NCBI GenBank assembly: GCA_036480335.1
Contig: JAZGGH010000140.1
Span: forward strand, 1 to 45,245
Direction of reading: 5' to 3'
DNA from: JAZGER01 sp036480335
Lineage (GTDB): Bacteria > Pseudomonadota > Gammaproteobacteria > DSM-19610
Length of the DNA: 45,245 nt
Made by a program: the position numbers and the translations under genes. The notes below the pieces were generated by a model. That model was not told the DNA's origin and searched no databases. It was given only the letters and a program-made list of their open reading frames with translations. This document shows, in pieces, positions 15,938 through 24,030 of this stretch. Positions within the stretch are counted from its first letter, which is position 1. The number at the start of each line of letters is the position of its first letter.

Positions 15938-16366
15938 CTATCGCGATAATCGCCTTAAAATCTTGTGACAGGTATTAATAAGTTGTTTTTGTTCAGTACT
16001 GGTTAGTTCTACTCTACACTCCATATTTTTAAATATATGTGATGTTTTATCTTTTAAGTTTTCCCCTGCCTTAGTCAACTGGATTATTTTTGCTCTCTTG
16101 TCTGATAATGATTTATTGCAGCGTATAAAACGTTTTATTTGTAGCTTTTTCAATATTGCAGTTAATGTAGCGGCATCCAGTAATGTTTGTTCTGTCAGTT
16201 CCTTGATAAAAATCCCATCTTTGTTCCAAAGACTCATCATGACTAAAAATTGAGGGTATGTAAGCCCAAATTTGGCTAATTCAGGCCGATACTCTCGTAT
16301 CATCGCATTCGAGGTTGAATATAATGAAAAACAAACCATTTCAGAAAAATTAAATTTTTGAGTCAA
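15938..16366 (-). CDS. MarR-family regulator, OhrR-like
   Basis: The body matches the OhrR branch of MarR: MVCFSLYSTSNAMIREYRP with the conserved reactive Cys, LTYPQFLVMMSLW, then the winged helix LTEQTLLDAATLTAILKKL and SDKRAKIIQLTKAGE. OhrR proteins sense organic peroxides through that Cys. I prefer TTG at 16366 (142 aa), which has AAAGGA upstream, to ATG at 16426. The sequence from 16426 is Cys-rich and unlike the family, and would leave almost no leader after the likely promoter. No ohr gene is adjacent; the divergent cupin gene is the likely target. The family call is firm; the start and ligand are uncertain. Confidence 0.82.
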   Translation of the reverse strand: MTQKFNFSEMVCFSLYSTSNAMIREYRPELAKFGLTYPQFLVMMSLWNKDGIFIKELTEQTLLDAATLTAILKKLQIKRFIRCNKSLSDKRAKIIQLTKAGENLKDKTSHIFKNMECRVELTSTEQKQLINTCHKILRRLSR

Positions 16367-16414
16367 ATGAAATTCCTTTGCAGGACATAAAACATTATTA
16401 TGCGCGCAAAGTAA

Positions 16415-16463
16415 TTGACAATCCATTTTTCTGCGACTATATTTAGTTTGCGCACAAACTAAA
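16415..16463 (+). promoter_or_regulatory. Divergent promoter with palindromic operator between ohrR-like and cupin genes
   Basis: TTGACA (16415-16420), a 17-base spacer and TATATT (16438-16443) form a strong promoter for the cupin gene. A perfect inverted repeat, TTTAGTTTG-CGCA-CAAACTAAA (16442-16463), covers the -10 edge and the predicted transcription start near 16450. A minus-strand TATAGT overlaps the same bases and could serve the regulator gene. The layout fits repression of both genes by the MarR protein. Confidence 0.75.
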
Positions 16464-16475
16464 AAGAGGTGGTTT

Positions 16476-16808
16476 ATGATGAATGATATGAATTTTGATG
16501 GTGTAATCTCTTCAAGCTGGAAGGAAAAACAAAGTAAAGAGGTTGTAAAAGGTATCCATGAGCGAATCATCTGGGAAGGCAGTGATGGAAAGAGAGCGGT
16601 TGTTTTTGAGTTTAAAGCCGGCGCTAAGTTTCCCGGTTTAGATCTACATGATACGGGGCCAGAACAAATATATGTGATATCAGGAATATTCAATGATGGT
16701 CGTGAAGATCATGTTGAGGGCAGTTTCATTCATAACCCAATGGGGTCGGCTCATGTACCACAATCAAAAACGGGGTGCGTCGTATTGATTACATATCCTG
16801 AGGGGTAA
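16476..16808 (+). CDS. Cupin domain protein (ChrR-type cupin)
   Basis: A 110-aa single-domain beta-barrel. FKAGAKFPGLDLHDTGPEQIYVISG holds the first cupin motif with His and Glu candidates for metal binding, and GSFIHNPMGSAHVPQ holds the second with another His. This resembles the cupin domain of ChrR-like proteins, which sense or handle oxidative stress. GAGGTGG precedes the ATG; starts one or four codons on are possible. It is divergent from the OhrR-like regulator and shares its operator region, so oxidant-inducible expression is likely. Confidence 0.8.
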   Translation: MMNDMNFDGVISSSWKEKQSKEVVKGIHERIIWEGSDGKRAVVFEFKAGAKFPGLDLHDTGPEQIYVISGIFNDGREDHVEGSFIHNPMGSAHVPQSKTGCVVLITYPEG

Positions 16809-16834
16809 CGTTGTGTAAGAATGGTGGGGATGAT

Positions 16835-17257
16835 ATGAACATAATCGAAGATCGAGAAGTTGCAGAAATATTCAATAGCTACCCACAGCGCATGCGCAAA
16901 AAATTGATGTTTTTGCGCCAGCTGATTCTGGACACCGCCTCAGAAACTGAAGATTTGGATAAATTGGAAGAAACACTCAAATGGGGAGAACCGAGCTATC
17001 TCACAAAAGGCGGGAGTACGGTTCGCATAGCCTGGAAAAAATCAAATCCAAAACAATACGCCATGTATTTTCACTGCAAAACAAAATTGCTAGATACCTT
17101 CAGGGAGTTATATCGTGATACGTTTGAATTTGAAGGAAGCAGAGCTATTATATTTGGAGAAAATGATGAAATACCGGTGGCAGAATTAAAACATTGTGTG
17201 TTTTTGGCACTGACATATCATGGCAGGAAGGGTCTTCCTATGTTGGGAGTATACTGA
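16835..17257 (+). CDS. DUF1801 family protein
   Basis: A DUF1801-type fold: MRKKLMFLRQLILDTASE near the start, LKWGEPSYLTKGGSTVRIAWK in the middle, and an aromatic YAMYFHCKTKLLDTFRELY segment. The function of the family is unknown. I chose ATG 16835 (140 aa), preceded by GGTGGGGATG, over an in-frame ATG-like start at 16811. It follows the cupin gene by 26 bases on the same strand and is probably co-transcribed. Confidence 0.82.
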   Translation: MNIIEDREVAEIFNSYPQRMRKKLMFLRQLILDTASETEDLDKLEETLKWGEPSYLTKGGSTVRIAWKKSNPKQYAMYFHCKTKLLDTFRELYRDTFEFEGSRAIIFGENDEIPVAELKHCVFLALTYHGRKGLPMLGVY

Positions 17258-17340
17258 AGGGTTATACACTGCGGTTCTCAAAATTCATCCGCCTTGAACT
17301 CAGACGAAAATCTTGATTAATAGAGGTGCCCTGAAATCTA

Positions 17341-18858
17341 TCACTGCAGCATCCGTTGTTGCCGTTTATTAGCTACACCCATTCTTGCCACTTTTTCTTT
17401 GCTATGAGTTATTGTCTCGAAAGGCCATTTTTCATTTGAGCGTTGATAATCTACTCGCATTTTTTCAAGGAGTTCCGGCTCATCAATATCCCCCCTGTTT
17501 TTCAGGTGTTCGAATAACAGCACAAACAGGCGTTTCAATGAAATTTTCCAGGTGCTGCCTGAGGTTTGATACAGGGCGTCACTTAATTGCATAAAATTAT
17601 CGAAAGGTTTTCCGTTTAACAATAATGGCAGGCTGTGTTTAAAACGCCCTGAATTAGCAATCATATCCCAGTAACGCGCAAAACGATTAACCCGTTGCAT
17701 GGTGGTGAAATCAATGTCCTGAGTATGCAGAATATTGTAGGGCGGTTCCGGGTTGTAACAGAGTTGATATTCTTCATTGTGGCGATTCAGCGGTACACCC
17801 CGTAGGCGTTTTAATATGCCCAGTTGTATTTCATGTGGCTTTAGCTCAATTAGCCGATCAAAACTTTTTGCAAAATTCTTCAGGTTGTCTGAGGGCAAAC
17901 CAAAGATTAAGTCGGCATGAATATAGGCATGGGTGTTTTGTTTTAACCAGCGCAGGTTCTGACAGGTTTTGTCGTTGTTTTGTTTTCTGCTGATTAAGCT
18001 CTGTATGTTTTCATCAAAAGTTTGTACGCCAATTTCAAACTGCAGGGCGTGTTCCGGGAATTTGGCAATAACGGCTTTTAACTGATCAGGAAGATTGTCG
18101 GGAACTACTTCAAAATGAAGATATAAATCATCCGTCATTCGCGCAAGAAAAAATTCAAGTATGGTAATGCTGCTGTTTACTTTTAAGTTAAAAGTGCGGT
18201 CAATGAATTTAAAGTTACGTGCGCCACGTTGATACAGTTTATCCATTTCATCAAGAAATAATCCCAGTTCAAAGGGTTTTGATGTTTTGTCTAATGAGGA
18301 TAAACAGAATTCGCATTTGAACGGGCAGCCGCGTGAAGCTTCTACATAAATCAAACGATTTTTTATATCTTCTGCCGTATAAAATTCATAAGGTAGTTGC
18401 AGTTGATTCAGGGCTAGCTCATTGCTTTGAATTTCCCGCAACAGTGGCTGATTGCCGGAAAGGATGAGGCCGCATAATTCTCTAAAACTTTTTTCTGCCG
18501 CACCCATAATAATATAATCTGCCAGGTCGACGACTGCAGGCTTATCTGGCAGATGACTGACTTCAGGCCCACCGAGCACGATAATTGTTTCTGGCGAAAT
18601 CTGTTTTATCAGTGCAACTGTTTTCGTTATTTCTGCAACATTCCAGATATATACGCCGAACCCCATGATTCTGGCCTGGTGTTTTAGCAGTTTTTCAGCA
18701 ATATCCAGCGGTCGTTCGCTGAGGGTGAATTCTTCGATAATGGTGGTTGATTGCCATTCTCCAAGATTGGCATAGAGGTAGCGTAAACCAAATGCTGTAT
18801 GTATATAACGGGCATTGAGTGTGGTGAGTACAATGTCGTAGCTGGGAAGGGAGCGCAT
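17341..18858 (-). CDS. B12-binding radical SAM protein with DUF4080 C-terminus
   Basis: A 505-aa protein. About residues 1-140 form a cobalamin-binding Rossmann domain (IVLTTLNARYIHTAFGLRYL, IIVLGGPEVSHLP), although the DxHxxG signature is not clear. The radical SAM core follows with the cluster motif CPFKCEFC in EASRGCPFKCEFCLSS. The C-terminus matches DUF4080. The reaction is unknown; relatives include methylthiotransferase- and methyltransferase-like enzymes. It lies alone on the minus strand between the accessory patch and adk. Confidence 0.88.
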   Translation of the reverse strand: MRSLPSYDIVLTTLNARYIHTAFGLRYLYANLGEWQSTTIIEEFTLSERPLDIAEKLLKHQARIMGFGVYIWNVAEITKTVALIKQISPETIIVLGGPEVSHLPDKPAVVDLADYIIMGAAEKSFRELCGLILSGNQPLLREIQSNELALNQLQLPYEFYTAEDIKNRLIYVEASRGCPFKCEFCLSSLDKTSKPFELGLFLDEMDKLYQRGARNFKFIDRTFNLKVNSSITILEFFLARMTDDLYLHFEVVPDNLPDQLKAVIAKFPEHALQFEIGVQTFDENIQSLISRKQNNDKTCQNLRWLKQNTHAYIHADLIFGLPSDNLKNFAKSFDRLIELKPHEIQLGILKRLRGVPLNRHNEEYQLCYNPEPPYNILHTQDIDFTTMQRVNRFARYWDMIANSGRFKHSLPLLLNGKPFDNFMQLSDALYQTSGSTWKISLKRLFVLLFEHLKNRGDIDEPELLEKMRVDYQRSNEKWPFETITHSKEKVARMGVANKRQQRMLQ

Positions 18859-19075
18859 TCAGGCAGTATATCAATCGCTGCCTCTATCAGGATAGTTGTT
18901 CCAGCATGCCTTATCGCATCAAATAACCACAATTTCTGCCATTTTCCAGCTATTTTCCGACTTTTTTGGCTATTTGGGGATATGTAAATTGAATTTCATT
19001 GATTTAATTTGCTGGAAACAGGAAAATACGCCCCAGAATTTTTAATTCATACTTTCAATTCAATGAGGATATTCC

Positions 19076-19714
19076 ATGAAGTTAATACTTTTAGGTGCGC
19101 CGGGTGCGGGTAAAGGTACTGTCGCAAAATTACTGACGAAAATAGACGGTTCTGTACAAATTTCTACTGGCGACATTTTGCGTGCTGCCGTGGCTGCAGG
19201 CACTGATCTGGGCAAAAAAGCACAGGCTGCAATGAATGCCGGTGACCTGGTTTCTGATGATTTGATCATGGGTATCATGGCAGAGCGTTTAAAAGAAGAC
19301 GATTGTAAATCGGGCTACCTGCTTGACGGCTTCCCACGCACCATTCCCCAGGCTGAAGCGTTAAAAGTGATGCTTGCTGAGATGGGTGAAGAGTTAGACT
19401 GTGCGGTTGAAATTGATGTGCCACGCGATGTTATTCTTGATCGCTTAACAACGCGTCGTACCTGTAGTGGTTGCGGTGAAATCTATAATGTTAAATCAAA
19501 TCCGCCAGCCGTTGAGGGCAAATGTGACAAATGTGGTGCGCCGGTTGTGCAGCGTGATGATGAAACGGAAGAAGCCATCAGTAATCGCCTGGAAGTATAC
19601 AATGATCAAACAGCGCCTTTAGTCGGTTTCTACAAAAAGGAAGGTTTGTTACTTTCAGTGACCGCGACATCTTCTGATACCGTCATTGATGCGATTAAAG
19701 CCAAAATTGGTTGA
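19076..19714 (+). CDS. adk: Adenylate kinase
   Basis: Interconverts ATP + AMP and 2 ADP. The 212-aa protein has the P-loop GAPGAGKGT at 7-15, the AMP-binding DGFPRT and a LID domain. The LID carries four cysteines (Cys130, Cys133, Cys150, Cys153), the zinc-bound form of the enzyme seen mainly in Gram-positive bacteria and only in some proteobacteria; E. coli Adk lacks it. GAGG lies before the ATG. It is monocistronic with its own terminator. Confidence 0.97.
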   Translation: MKLILLGAPGAGKGTVAKLLTKIDGSVQISTGDILRAAVAAGTDLGKKAQAAMNAGDLVSDDLIMGIMAERLKEDDCKSGYLLDGFPRTIPQAEALKVMLAEMGEELDCAVEIDVPRDVILDRLTTRRTCSGCGEIYNVKSNPPAVEGKCDKCGAPVVQRDDETEEAISNRLEVYNDQTAPLVGFYKKEGLLLSVTATSSDTVIDAIKAKIG

Positions 19715-19745
19715 TTGCTGATTTAAGCGGGTAAGCAAAGTCCTT

Positions 19746-19777
19746 AAAAGCCTGGGTGTGAAAACATCCAGGCTTTT
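19746..19777 (+). terminator. Rho-independent terminator of adk
   Basis: GCCTGGGTGT, GAAA loop, ACATCCAGGC (one G-T pair) at 19750-19773, then TTTTTT; preceded by AAAA, so it can also stop transcription of the convergent DUF2909 gene. Confidence 0.93.
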
Positions 19778-19789
19778 TTGGGCTAGAAT

Positions 19790-20035
19790 TTAGGGGGTTT
19801 GTTGTGTCTGAGGTTCGGGGTATACGCCATGCGGTTGTATCCAGCCCATGGCAATGGCGAGCATCAGTACGGCAAACAGGGCGACGGATAGCCCGATGCG
19901 CACAGTAAGGGCTTTGGCGGTGCGTTCTGTTTGTCCTTTATCTTTCACAAGGAAGAACATGCCGCTGGCGAGGCTGCCCAGAATGGCAATCAGGGCGACA
20001 ACAATAAATATTTTCAGTAACATAGTAAGGTCCAT
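19790..20035 (-). CDS. DUF2909 twin-transmembrane protein
   Basis: An 81-aa protein with two membrane helices (about 6-30 and 45-66) joined by a charged loop (KDKGQTERTAKAL), and a Pro/Gln-rich tail. This is the DUF2909 pattern, regularly found beside surf1 in proteobacterial oxidase clusters. It is divergent from surf1 here. Its role is unknown, probably in oxidase assembly. A start at the fifth codon (Met5) is possible. Confidence 0.85.
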   Translation of the reverse strand: MDLTMLLKIFIVVALIAILGSLASGMFFLVKDKGQTERTAKALTVRIGLSVALFAVLMLAIAMGWIQPHGVYPEPQTQQTP

Positions 20036-20133
20036 GGCAGATGCTAGTGCTGATTATAATGGATTCAGCGTTTCTCGTATAATACCCGTATTTTTCAGGT
20101 ACATTTCCCTGCGGTTTTCCGGTAGGCTTCCGT

Positions 20134-20835
20134 ATGCATTTTAAAGCCACCCTGTTACCCACTGTCGTCACGTTTTTATTGCTGTATTTGCTGGTCAGTC
20201 TGGGTTTCTGGCAGCTTGATCGTGCTGAGAAGAAGCATGCCCTGTTGGCAGAATACCGTCAGGGTGATGAGGGTGGCGCTGTTTTTATCCGCCAGCAGAT
20301 GGCGAATATTGAAGAACTGGCATACCAGATGGCCAGGTCGCAGGGGCATTACGATTCGCAGCAGCAGTTGTTGCTGGATAACCGCACGCATGATGGTCAG
20401 GCTGGCTATCATGTGGTTACGCCGTTACGTCTGGCGGATGGTTCGGCCGTGCTTGTGAATCGTGGCTGGGTCAGTCTGGGGCGTGATCGGGCGCAGTTGC
20501 CTGATGTATCTGTGAATGAGGCGGGGCGTCAGGTGGTTGGTAGAATCAAGCCCCTGCAGGCAGATGTATTCAGGCTCGGTGAAGAATTGCTGCGCGAACG
20601 CTGGCCATATCGAGTGCAGCATATTGATGTCGAGACGATCAGTGCTGAGTTGGGATATCCAGTGATGCCGTTTGTCCTATTGCTGGCCAGTGATCAGGCT
20701 GATGGGTTTGTACGTGACTGGAAGCCGCTGACTTTTGGTCCTGAACGTAATCAGGGTTATGCGGTGCAATGGTTTGGCCTGGCGGTCGCCCTGTTGTTAA
20801 TCTATATTGTAGTGAATATAAAAAGGGAATCTTGA
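20134..20835 (+). CDS. SURF1 family cytochrome oxidase assembly protein
   Basis: A 233-aa protein with an N-terminal helix (about 7-24) followed by GFWQLDRAEKK, a periplasmic domain with VNRGWVSLGRDR, and a C-terminal helix after NQGYAVQWFGLA. SURF1 proteins help load heme a into subunit I of aa3-type oxidases. The stop overlaps the next start (TGATG), so this is the first gene of a surf1-SCO-like-ctaB unit. The region upstream has two TATAAT hexamers (20055-20060, 20078-20083) but no matching -35. Confidence 0.93.
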   Translation: MHFKATLLPTVVTFLLLYLLVSLGFWQLDRAEKKHALLAEYRQGDEGGAVFIRQQMANIEELAYQMARSQGHYDSQQQLLLDNRTHDGQAGYHVVTPLRLADGSAVLVNRGWVSLGRDRAQLPDVSVNEAGRQVVGRIKPLQADVFRLGEELLRERWPYRVQHIDVETISAELGYPVMPFVLLLASDQADGFVRDWKPLTFGPERNQGYAVQWFGLAVALLLIYIVVNIKRES

Positions 20836-21461
20836 TGCAAAATATAACGCCTGCTCCAACGCGCAGCAGCTCACGTCTTCGCCTGTTGCTGTTGCTGGGC
20901 ATTTTTGCCGCGCCAGTGATTATAGCCTGGACTATCTTTTACCTGCTGCCGAATTTTCGGCCGGCAGGCACAATGAACCACGGTGATCTGATTCAGCCTG
21001 TCCGCCAGGTGCCGGTGTTCAATACTGAGACGGTGGATGGAAAAAGTCTTGATGAAAGCTATTTTCAAACGAAATGGACGATGGTATATGCGAATCAAGG
21101 GAGTTGCGACAAGGCCTGTATTGATCGTTTGTATGTGATCCGTCAGGTGCGACTCACGCAAGGTAAGAATATCGATCGATTGCAGCGTTTAATGGTGTGG
21201 GACAATGCGGGTGTTTCTGAGGACGAGATCGGCAAAATGCGAGAAAATTTCCCCGGGATGGTTGTTATTTCACCTGTCGCCGGGGGCTGGCAAACGCTAA
21301 TGGAGTTGTTGACGATTGATGCTGTGTCGCCGGGTGATTCTGGCCGTATCTACCTTGTCGACCCGATGGGTAACCTGATGATGAGTTACGATGCGGATGA
21401 AGAGCCGCGAGGCATGATCAAGGACTTTCACCGTTTGCTGAAATATTCAGGGGCAGGCTGA
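20835..21461 (+). CDS. SCO-like thioredoxin-fold membrane protein
   Basis: A 208-aa protein starting at ATG 20835 (overlapping the surf1 stop). One membrane anchor lies at about 16-37, then a thioredoxin-like periplasmic domain. SCO proteins bind copper with CxxxC plus a distal His. Here the motif region is GSCDKACIDRLY, which keeps a CxxxC spacing but not the CPxxC form. The distal His (usually near DHS) is not seen; IYLVDPMGNLMMSYD is the matching C-terminal stretch. It may therefore be a thiol-redox or structural assembly factor rather than a copper donor. Homologues between surf1 and ctaA/ctaB are common in gammaproteobacteria. Confidence 0.8.
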   Translation: MQNITPAPTRSSSRLRLLLLLGIFAAPVIIAWTIFYLLPNFRPAGTMNHGDLIQPVRQVPVFNTETVDGKSLDESYFQTKWTMVYANQGSCDKACIDRLYVIRQVRLTQGKNIDRLQRLMVWDNAGVSEDEIGKMRENFPGMVVISPVAGGWQTLMELLTIDAVSPGDSGRIYLVDPMGNLMMSYDADEEPRGMIKDFHRLLKYSGAG

Positions 21462-21518
21462 TAGTGAGAAACATTTGCATTATAATGCACGTTTTCACTC
21501 AGCGTAAAAGATGATTCC

Positions 21519-22436
21519 ATGCCGCAAACACTGACAATTCAGACACCTTCGAGTTGGCGCGATTATCTCGGCGTCTGCAAGATCAAAGTGGTTGTGCTGA
21601 TTGTGTTTACCGCTGTGGTTGGCATGTTTCTGGCAGTGCCGGGCATGGTTCCTCTGCAGCCGTTGATTTTCGGTACGCTGGGAATCGGCATGGCGGCAGC
21701 GTCGGCCGCAGCGATCAATCATGTTGTTGATCAGGCTGTCGATGCGAAAATGTCGAGAACAAAGCGGCGTCCGGTTGCCAGTGGTCAGATGACGGGCAAG
21801 AATTGCATGATATTTGCTTTGGTTCTGGGGGCAATAGCCATGGCAATTCTCATCATTTTCGTGAATATGCTGACTGCGGCGCTCACCTTTCTTTCGTTAA
21901 TCGGATATGCCGTGGTGTATACCATGTATCTGAAGCGTGCCACACCACAGAATATTGTTATTGGGGGGGCTGCAGGTGCTGCGCCACCCGTATTGGGCTG
22001 GGCTGCGGTGACCGGTACGGTTGATCCACATGCATTGCTATTGTTCCTGATTATCTTTGTCTGGACACCGCCACATTTCTGGGCGCTGGCGATTCACCGG
22101 CAGAAAGAATATGCCAAAGTGGATATTCCTATGCTGCCTGTGACGCATGGGGTTGAATATACGCGTTTGCAAGTGTTGCTTTACACAATATTGCTAGTGC
22201 TGGTGACTATTTTGCCCTATCTGACGCAGATGAGCGGTCTTTTGTATCTGGTGGGTGCACTAGTGCTGGGCGGTGGTTTTTTGTATCACGCCTGGAATCT
22301 TAAGCGTGGCCTGGATGAGCGCCATGCGATGAAAACATTTGGTTATTCGATTTATTACCTGATGTTATTATTTGCTATCTTATTGATTGATCACTACGTT
22401 CCGGCAATTATCCACTTATTTCGTGGTGCCATATAA
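21519..22436 (+). CDS. ctaB: Protoheme IX farnesyltransferase (heme O synthase) CtaB
   Basis: Transfers farnesyl to heme B to make heme O. The 305-aa UbiA-family protein has about nine membrane helices. The first prenyl-diphosphate motif is NHVVDQAVDAKMSRTKRRPV, and the second is YAKVDIPMLPVTHG. It lies 57 bases after the SCO-like gene. The usual neighbour ctaA (heme A synthase) is absent from the window, so heme A formation must rely on a gene elsewhere or the oxidase may carry heme O. Confidence 0.96.
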   Translation: MPQTLTIQTPSSWRDYLGVCKIKVVVLIVFTAVVGMFLAVPGMVPLQPLIFGTLGIGMAAASAAAINHVVDQAVDAKMSRTKRRPVASGQMTGKNCMIFALVLGAIAMAILIIFVNMLTAALTFLSLIGYAVVYTMYLKRATPQNIVIGGAAGAAPPVLGWAAVTGTVDPHALLLFLIIFVWTPPHFWALAIHRQKEYAKVDIPMLPVTHGVEYTRLQVLLYTILLVLVTILPYLTQMSGLLYLVGALVLGGGFLYHAWNLKRGLDERHAMKTFGYSIYYLMLLFAILLIDHYVPAIIHLFRGAI

Positions 22437-22470
22437 GCCTCTGACGCCTCGTTAATGGTCTGCTGGTGGC

Positions 22471-22499
22471 TTTACATTAGTATATTTGTATATTAGAAT
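22471..22499 (+). promoter_or_regulatory. Sigma-70-type promoter of the cbb3 operon
   Basis: TTTACA (22471-22476), a 17-base spacer and TAGAAT (22494-22499) each match consensus at five of six positions, 55-83 bases before ccoN. I see no good FNR-type site at -41.5, which is unusual for a cbb3 operon. Confidence 0.55.
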
Positions 22500-22553
22500 T
22501 TCATCACTTAACTGCCGACTTTTTGGCATCAATTGTTTTTGAGGTTGTAGACA

Positions 22554-24011
22554 ATGGACCATAGTGCCGTAGCCAGTACGACAGAAGAATATAATTACGA
22601 TATCGTCCGCAAGTTTTCTATCATGGCTCTGGTCTGGGGTGTCGTGGGAATGAGTGTTGGTGTGTATATCGCATCAGAACTGGCGTTCCCTTTTCTGAAT
22701 TTTGATATTCCGGCAATAACCTTTGGTCGTTTGCGCCCGGTACATACCACACTGGTTATTTTTGGTTTTGGCGGTAGTGCATTATTTGCAACCTCTTATT
22801 ATATAGTTCAACGAACATGTCAGACGCGCCTCTACGGCGATCTATTGCCTACATTCACTTTCTGGGGCTGGCAGATTGCTGTTGCACTGGGTGCCATAAC
22901 CTACATGCTTGGCTACACTCAATCACGTGAATATGCAGAATTTGAATGGCCAATTGATCTATTGATCACGGTGACCTGGGTGGCCTATTTCTGGATTTAT
23001 ATGCAGACGTTACGCCGTCGTTCCCAACCGCATATTTATGTGGCCAACTGGTTTTTCATGGCTTTCATTCTGGCGACCGCGATTTTGCATATTTTCAATA
23101 ACCTGAGTGTGCCGATAGGCCTGTTTTCAATGAAATCCTACAGCCTGTTTTCCGGCGTGCAAGATGCCATGACCCAGTGGTGGTACGGACATAATGCAGT
23201 AGGTTTTTTCCTGACAGCGGCATTTCTGGGCATGATGTATTACTTTGTGCCGAAGCAGGCGGGGCGTCCGGTATATTCTTATCGTCTGTCGATTGTGCAT
23301 TTTTGGGCGCTGTCCTTCCTGTACATGTGGGTTGGTGCGCATCATCTGCACTGGACGGCATTGCCAGACTGGACGTCGACACTGGCCGCCACATTTTCCA
23401 TTATGCTGCTACTGCCTTCCTGGGGCGGCATGATCAATGGTGTCATGACGTTGTCCGGTGCCTGGGACAAGTTGCGTACCGACCCCATTATGTTATTCCT
23501 GATAACAGCCCTGTCTTTCTACGGCATGTCTACGTTTGAAGGACCACTGATGTCACTGAAGAGTGTTAATGCATTATCGCATTACACCGACTGGACCATC
23601 GGTCATGTGCATTCCGGTGCCCTGGGCTGGGTGGCGATGGTGACCTACGGTTCTTTCTATCACATGATTCCGCGCCTTTATGAGACACACATTTACAGTA
23701 CGCGTCTGGTATATATACATTTCTGGTTAGCAACTATTGGCATCCTGTTGTATATCACCGCATTGTGGGTTGCAGGCATTTTCCAGGGGTTGATGTTGCG
23801 CAGCTTTGACGAGTTTGGCAATCTGGCTTATACCTTTGTTGAAACGGTGGTCTTCCTGCACAAGCCTTATGTGGTACGTGCGGTGGGTGGTGCCTTCTTC
23901 GTTGCGGGTATGATCTTGATGACTTTCAATATCGCCATGACAATCCGTCAGTCAAAGGTTGAGAAAGCGGATATTGACGCAAAACTGGCCGCCAAGCTGG
24001 CGACTGCATAA
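22554..24011 (+). CDS. ccoN: cbb3-type cytochrome c oxidase subunit I CcoN
   Basis: A 485-aa, 12-helix catalytic subunit of the high-affinity C-type heme-copper oxidase. Histidine ligands are visible in RPVHTTLVIFG, YGHNAVGFFLT (the CuB site and active-site Tyr region), VGAHHLHWTALPDW and TIGHVHSGALGW. A short acidic N-terminus precedes the first helix. It begins the ccoNOQP-GHIS cluster, with GAGG at about 12 bases before the ATG. Confidence 0.98.
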   Translation: MDHSAVASTTEEYNYDIVRKFSIMALVWGVVGMSVGVYIASELAFPFLNFDIPAITFGRLRPVHTTLVIFGFGGSALFATSYYIVQRTCQTRLYGDLLPTFTFWGWQIAVALGAITYMLGYTQSREYAEFEWPIDLLITVTWVAYFWIYMQTLRRRSQPHIYVANWFFMAFILATAILHIFNNLSVPIGLFSMKSYSLFSGVQDAMTQWWYGHNAVGFFLTAAFLGMMYYFVPKQAGRPVYSYRLSIVHFWALSFLYMWVGAHHLHWTALPDWTSTLAATFSIMLLLPSWGGMINGVMTLSGAWDKLRTDPIMLFLITALSFYGMSTFEGPLMSLKSVNALSHYTDWTIGHVHSGALGWVAMVTYGSFYHMIPRLYETHIYSTRLVYIHFWLATIGILLYITALWVAGIFQGLMLRSFDEFGNLAYTFVETVVFLHKPYVVRAVGGAFFVAGMILMTFNIAMTIRQSKVEKADIDAKLAAKLATA

Positions 24012-24030
24012 CGGTCTACAGGAAACAATA

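Noticed and set aside
22500..22525. Possible FNR half-site (ATCAA) before ccoN
   Set aside because: The left half does not match TTGAT/TTGAC and the place is downstream of the likely -10 element.
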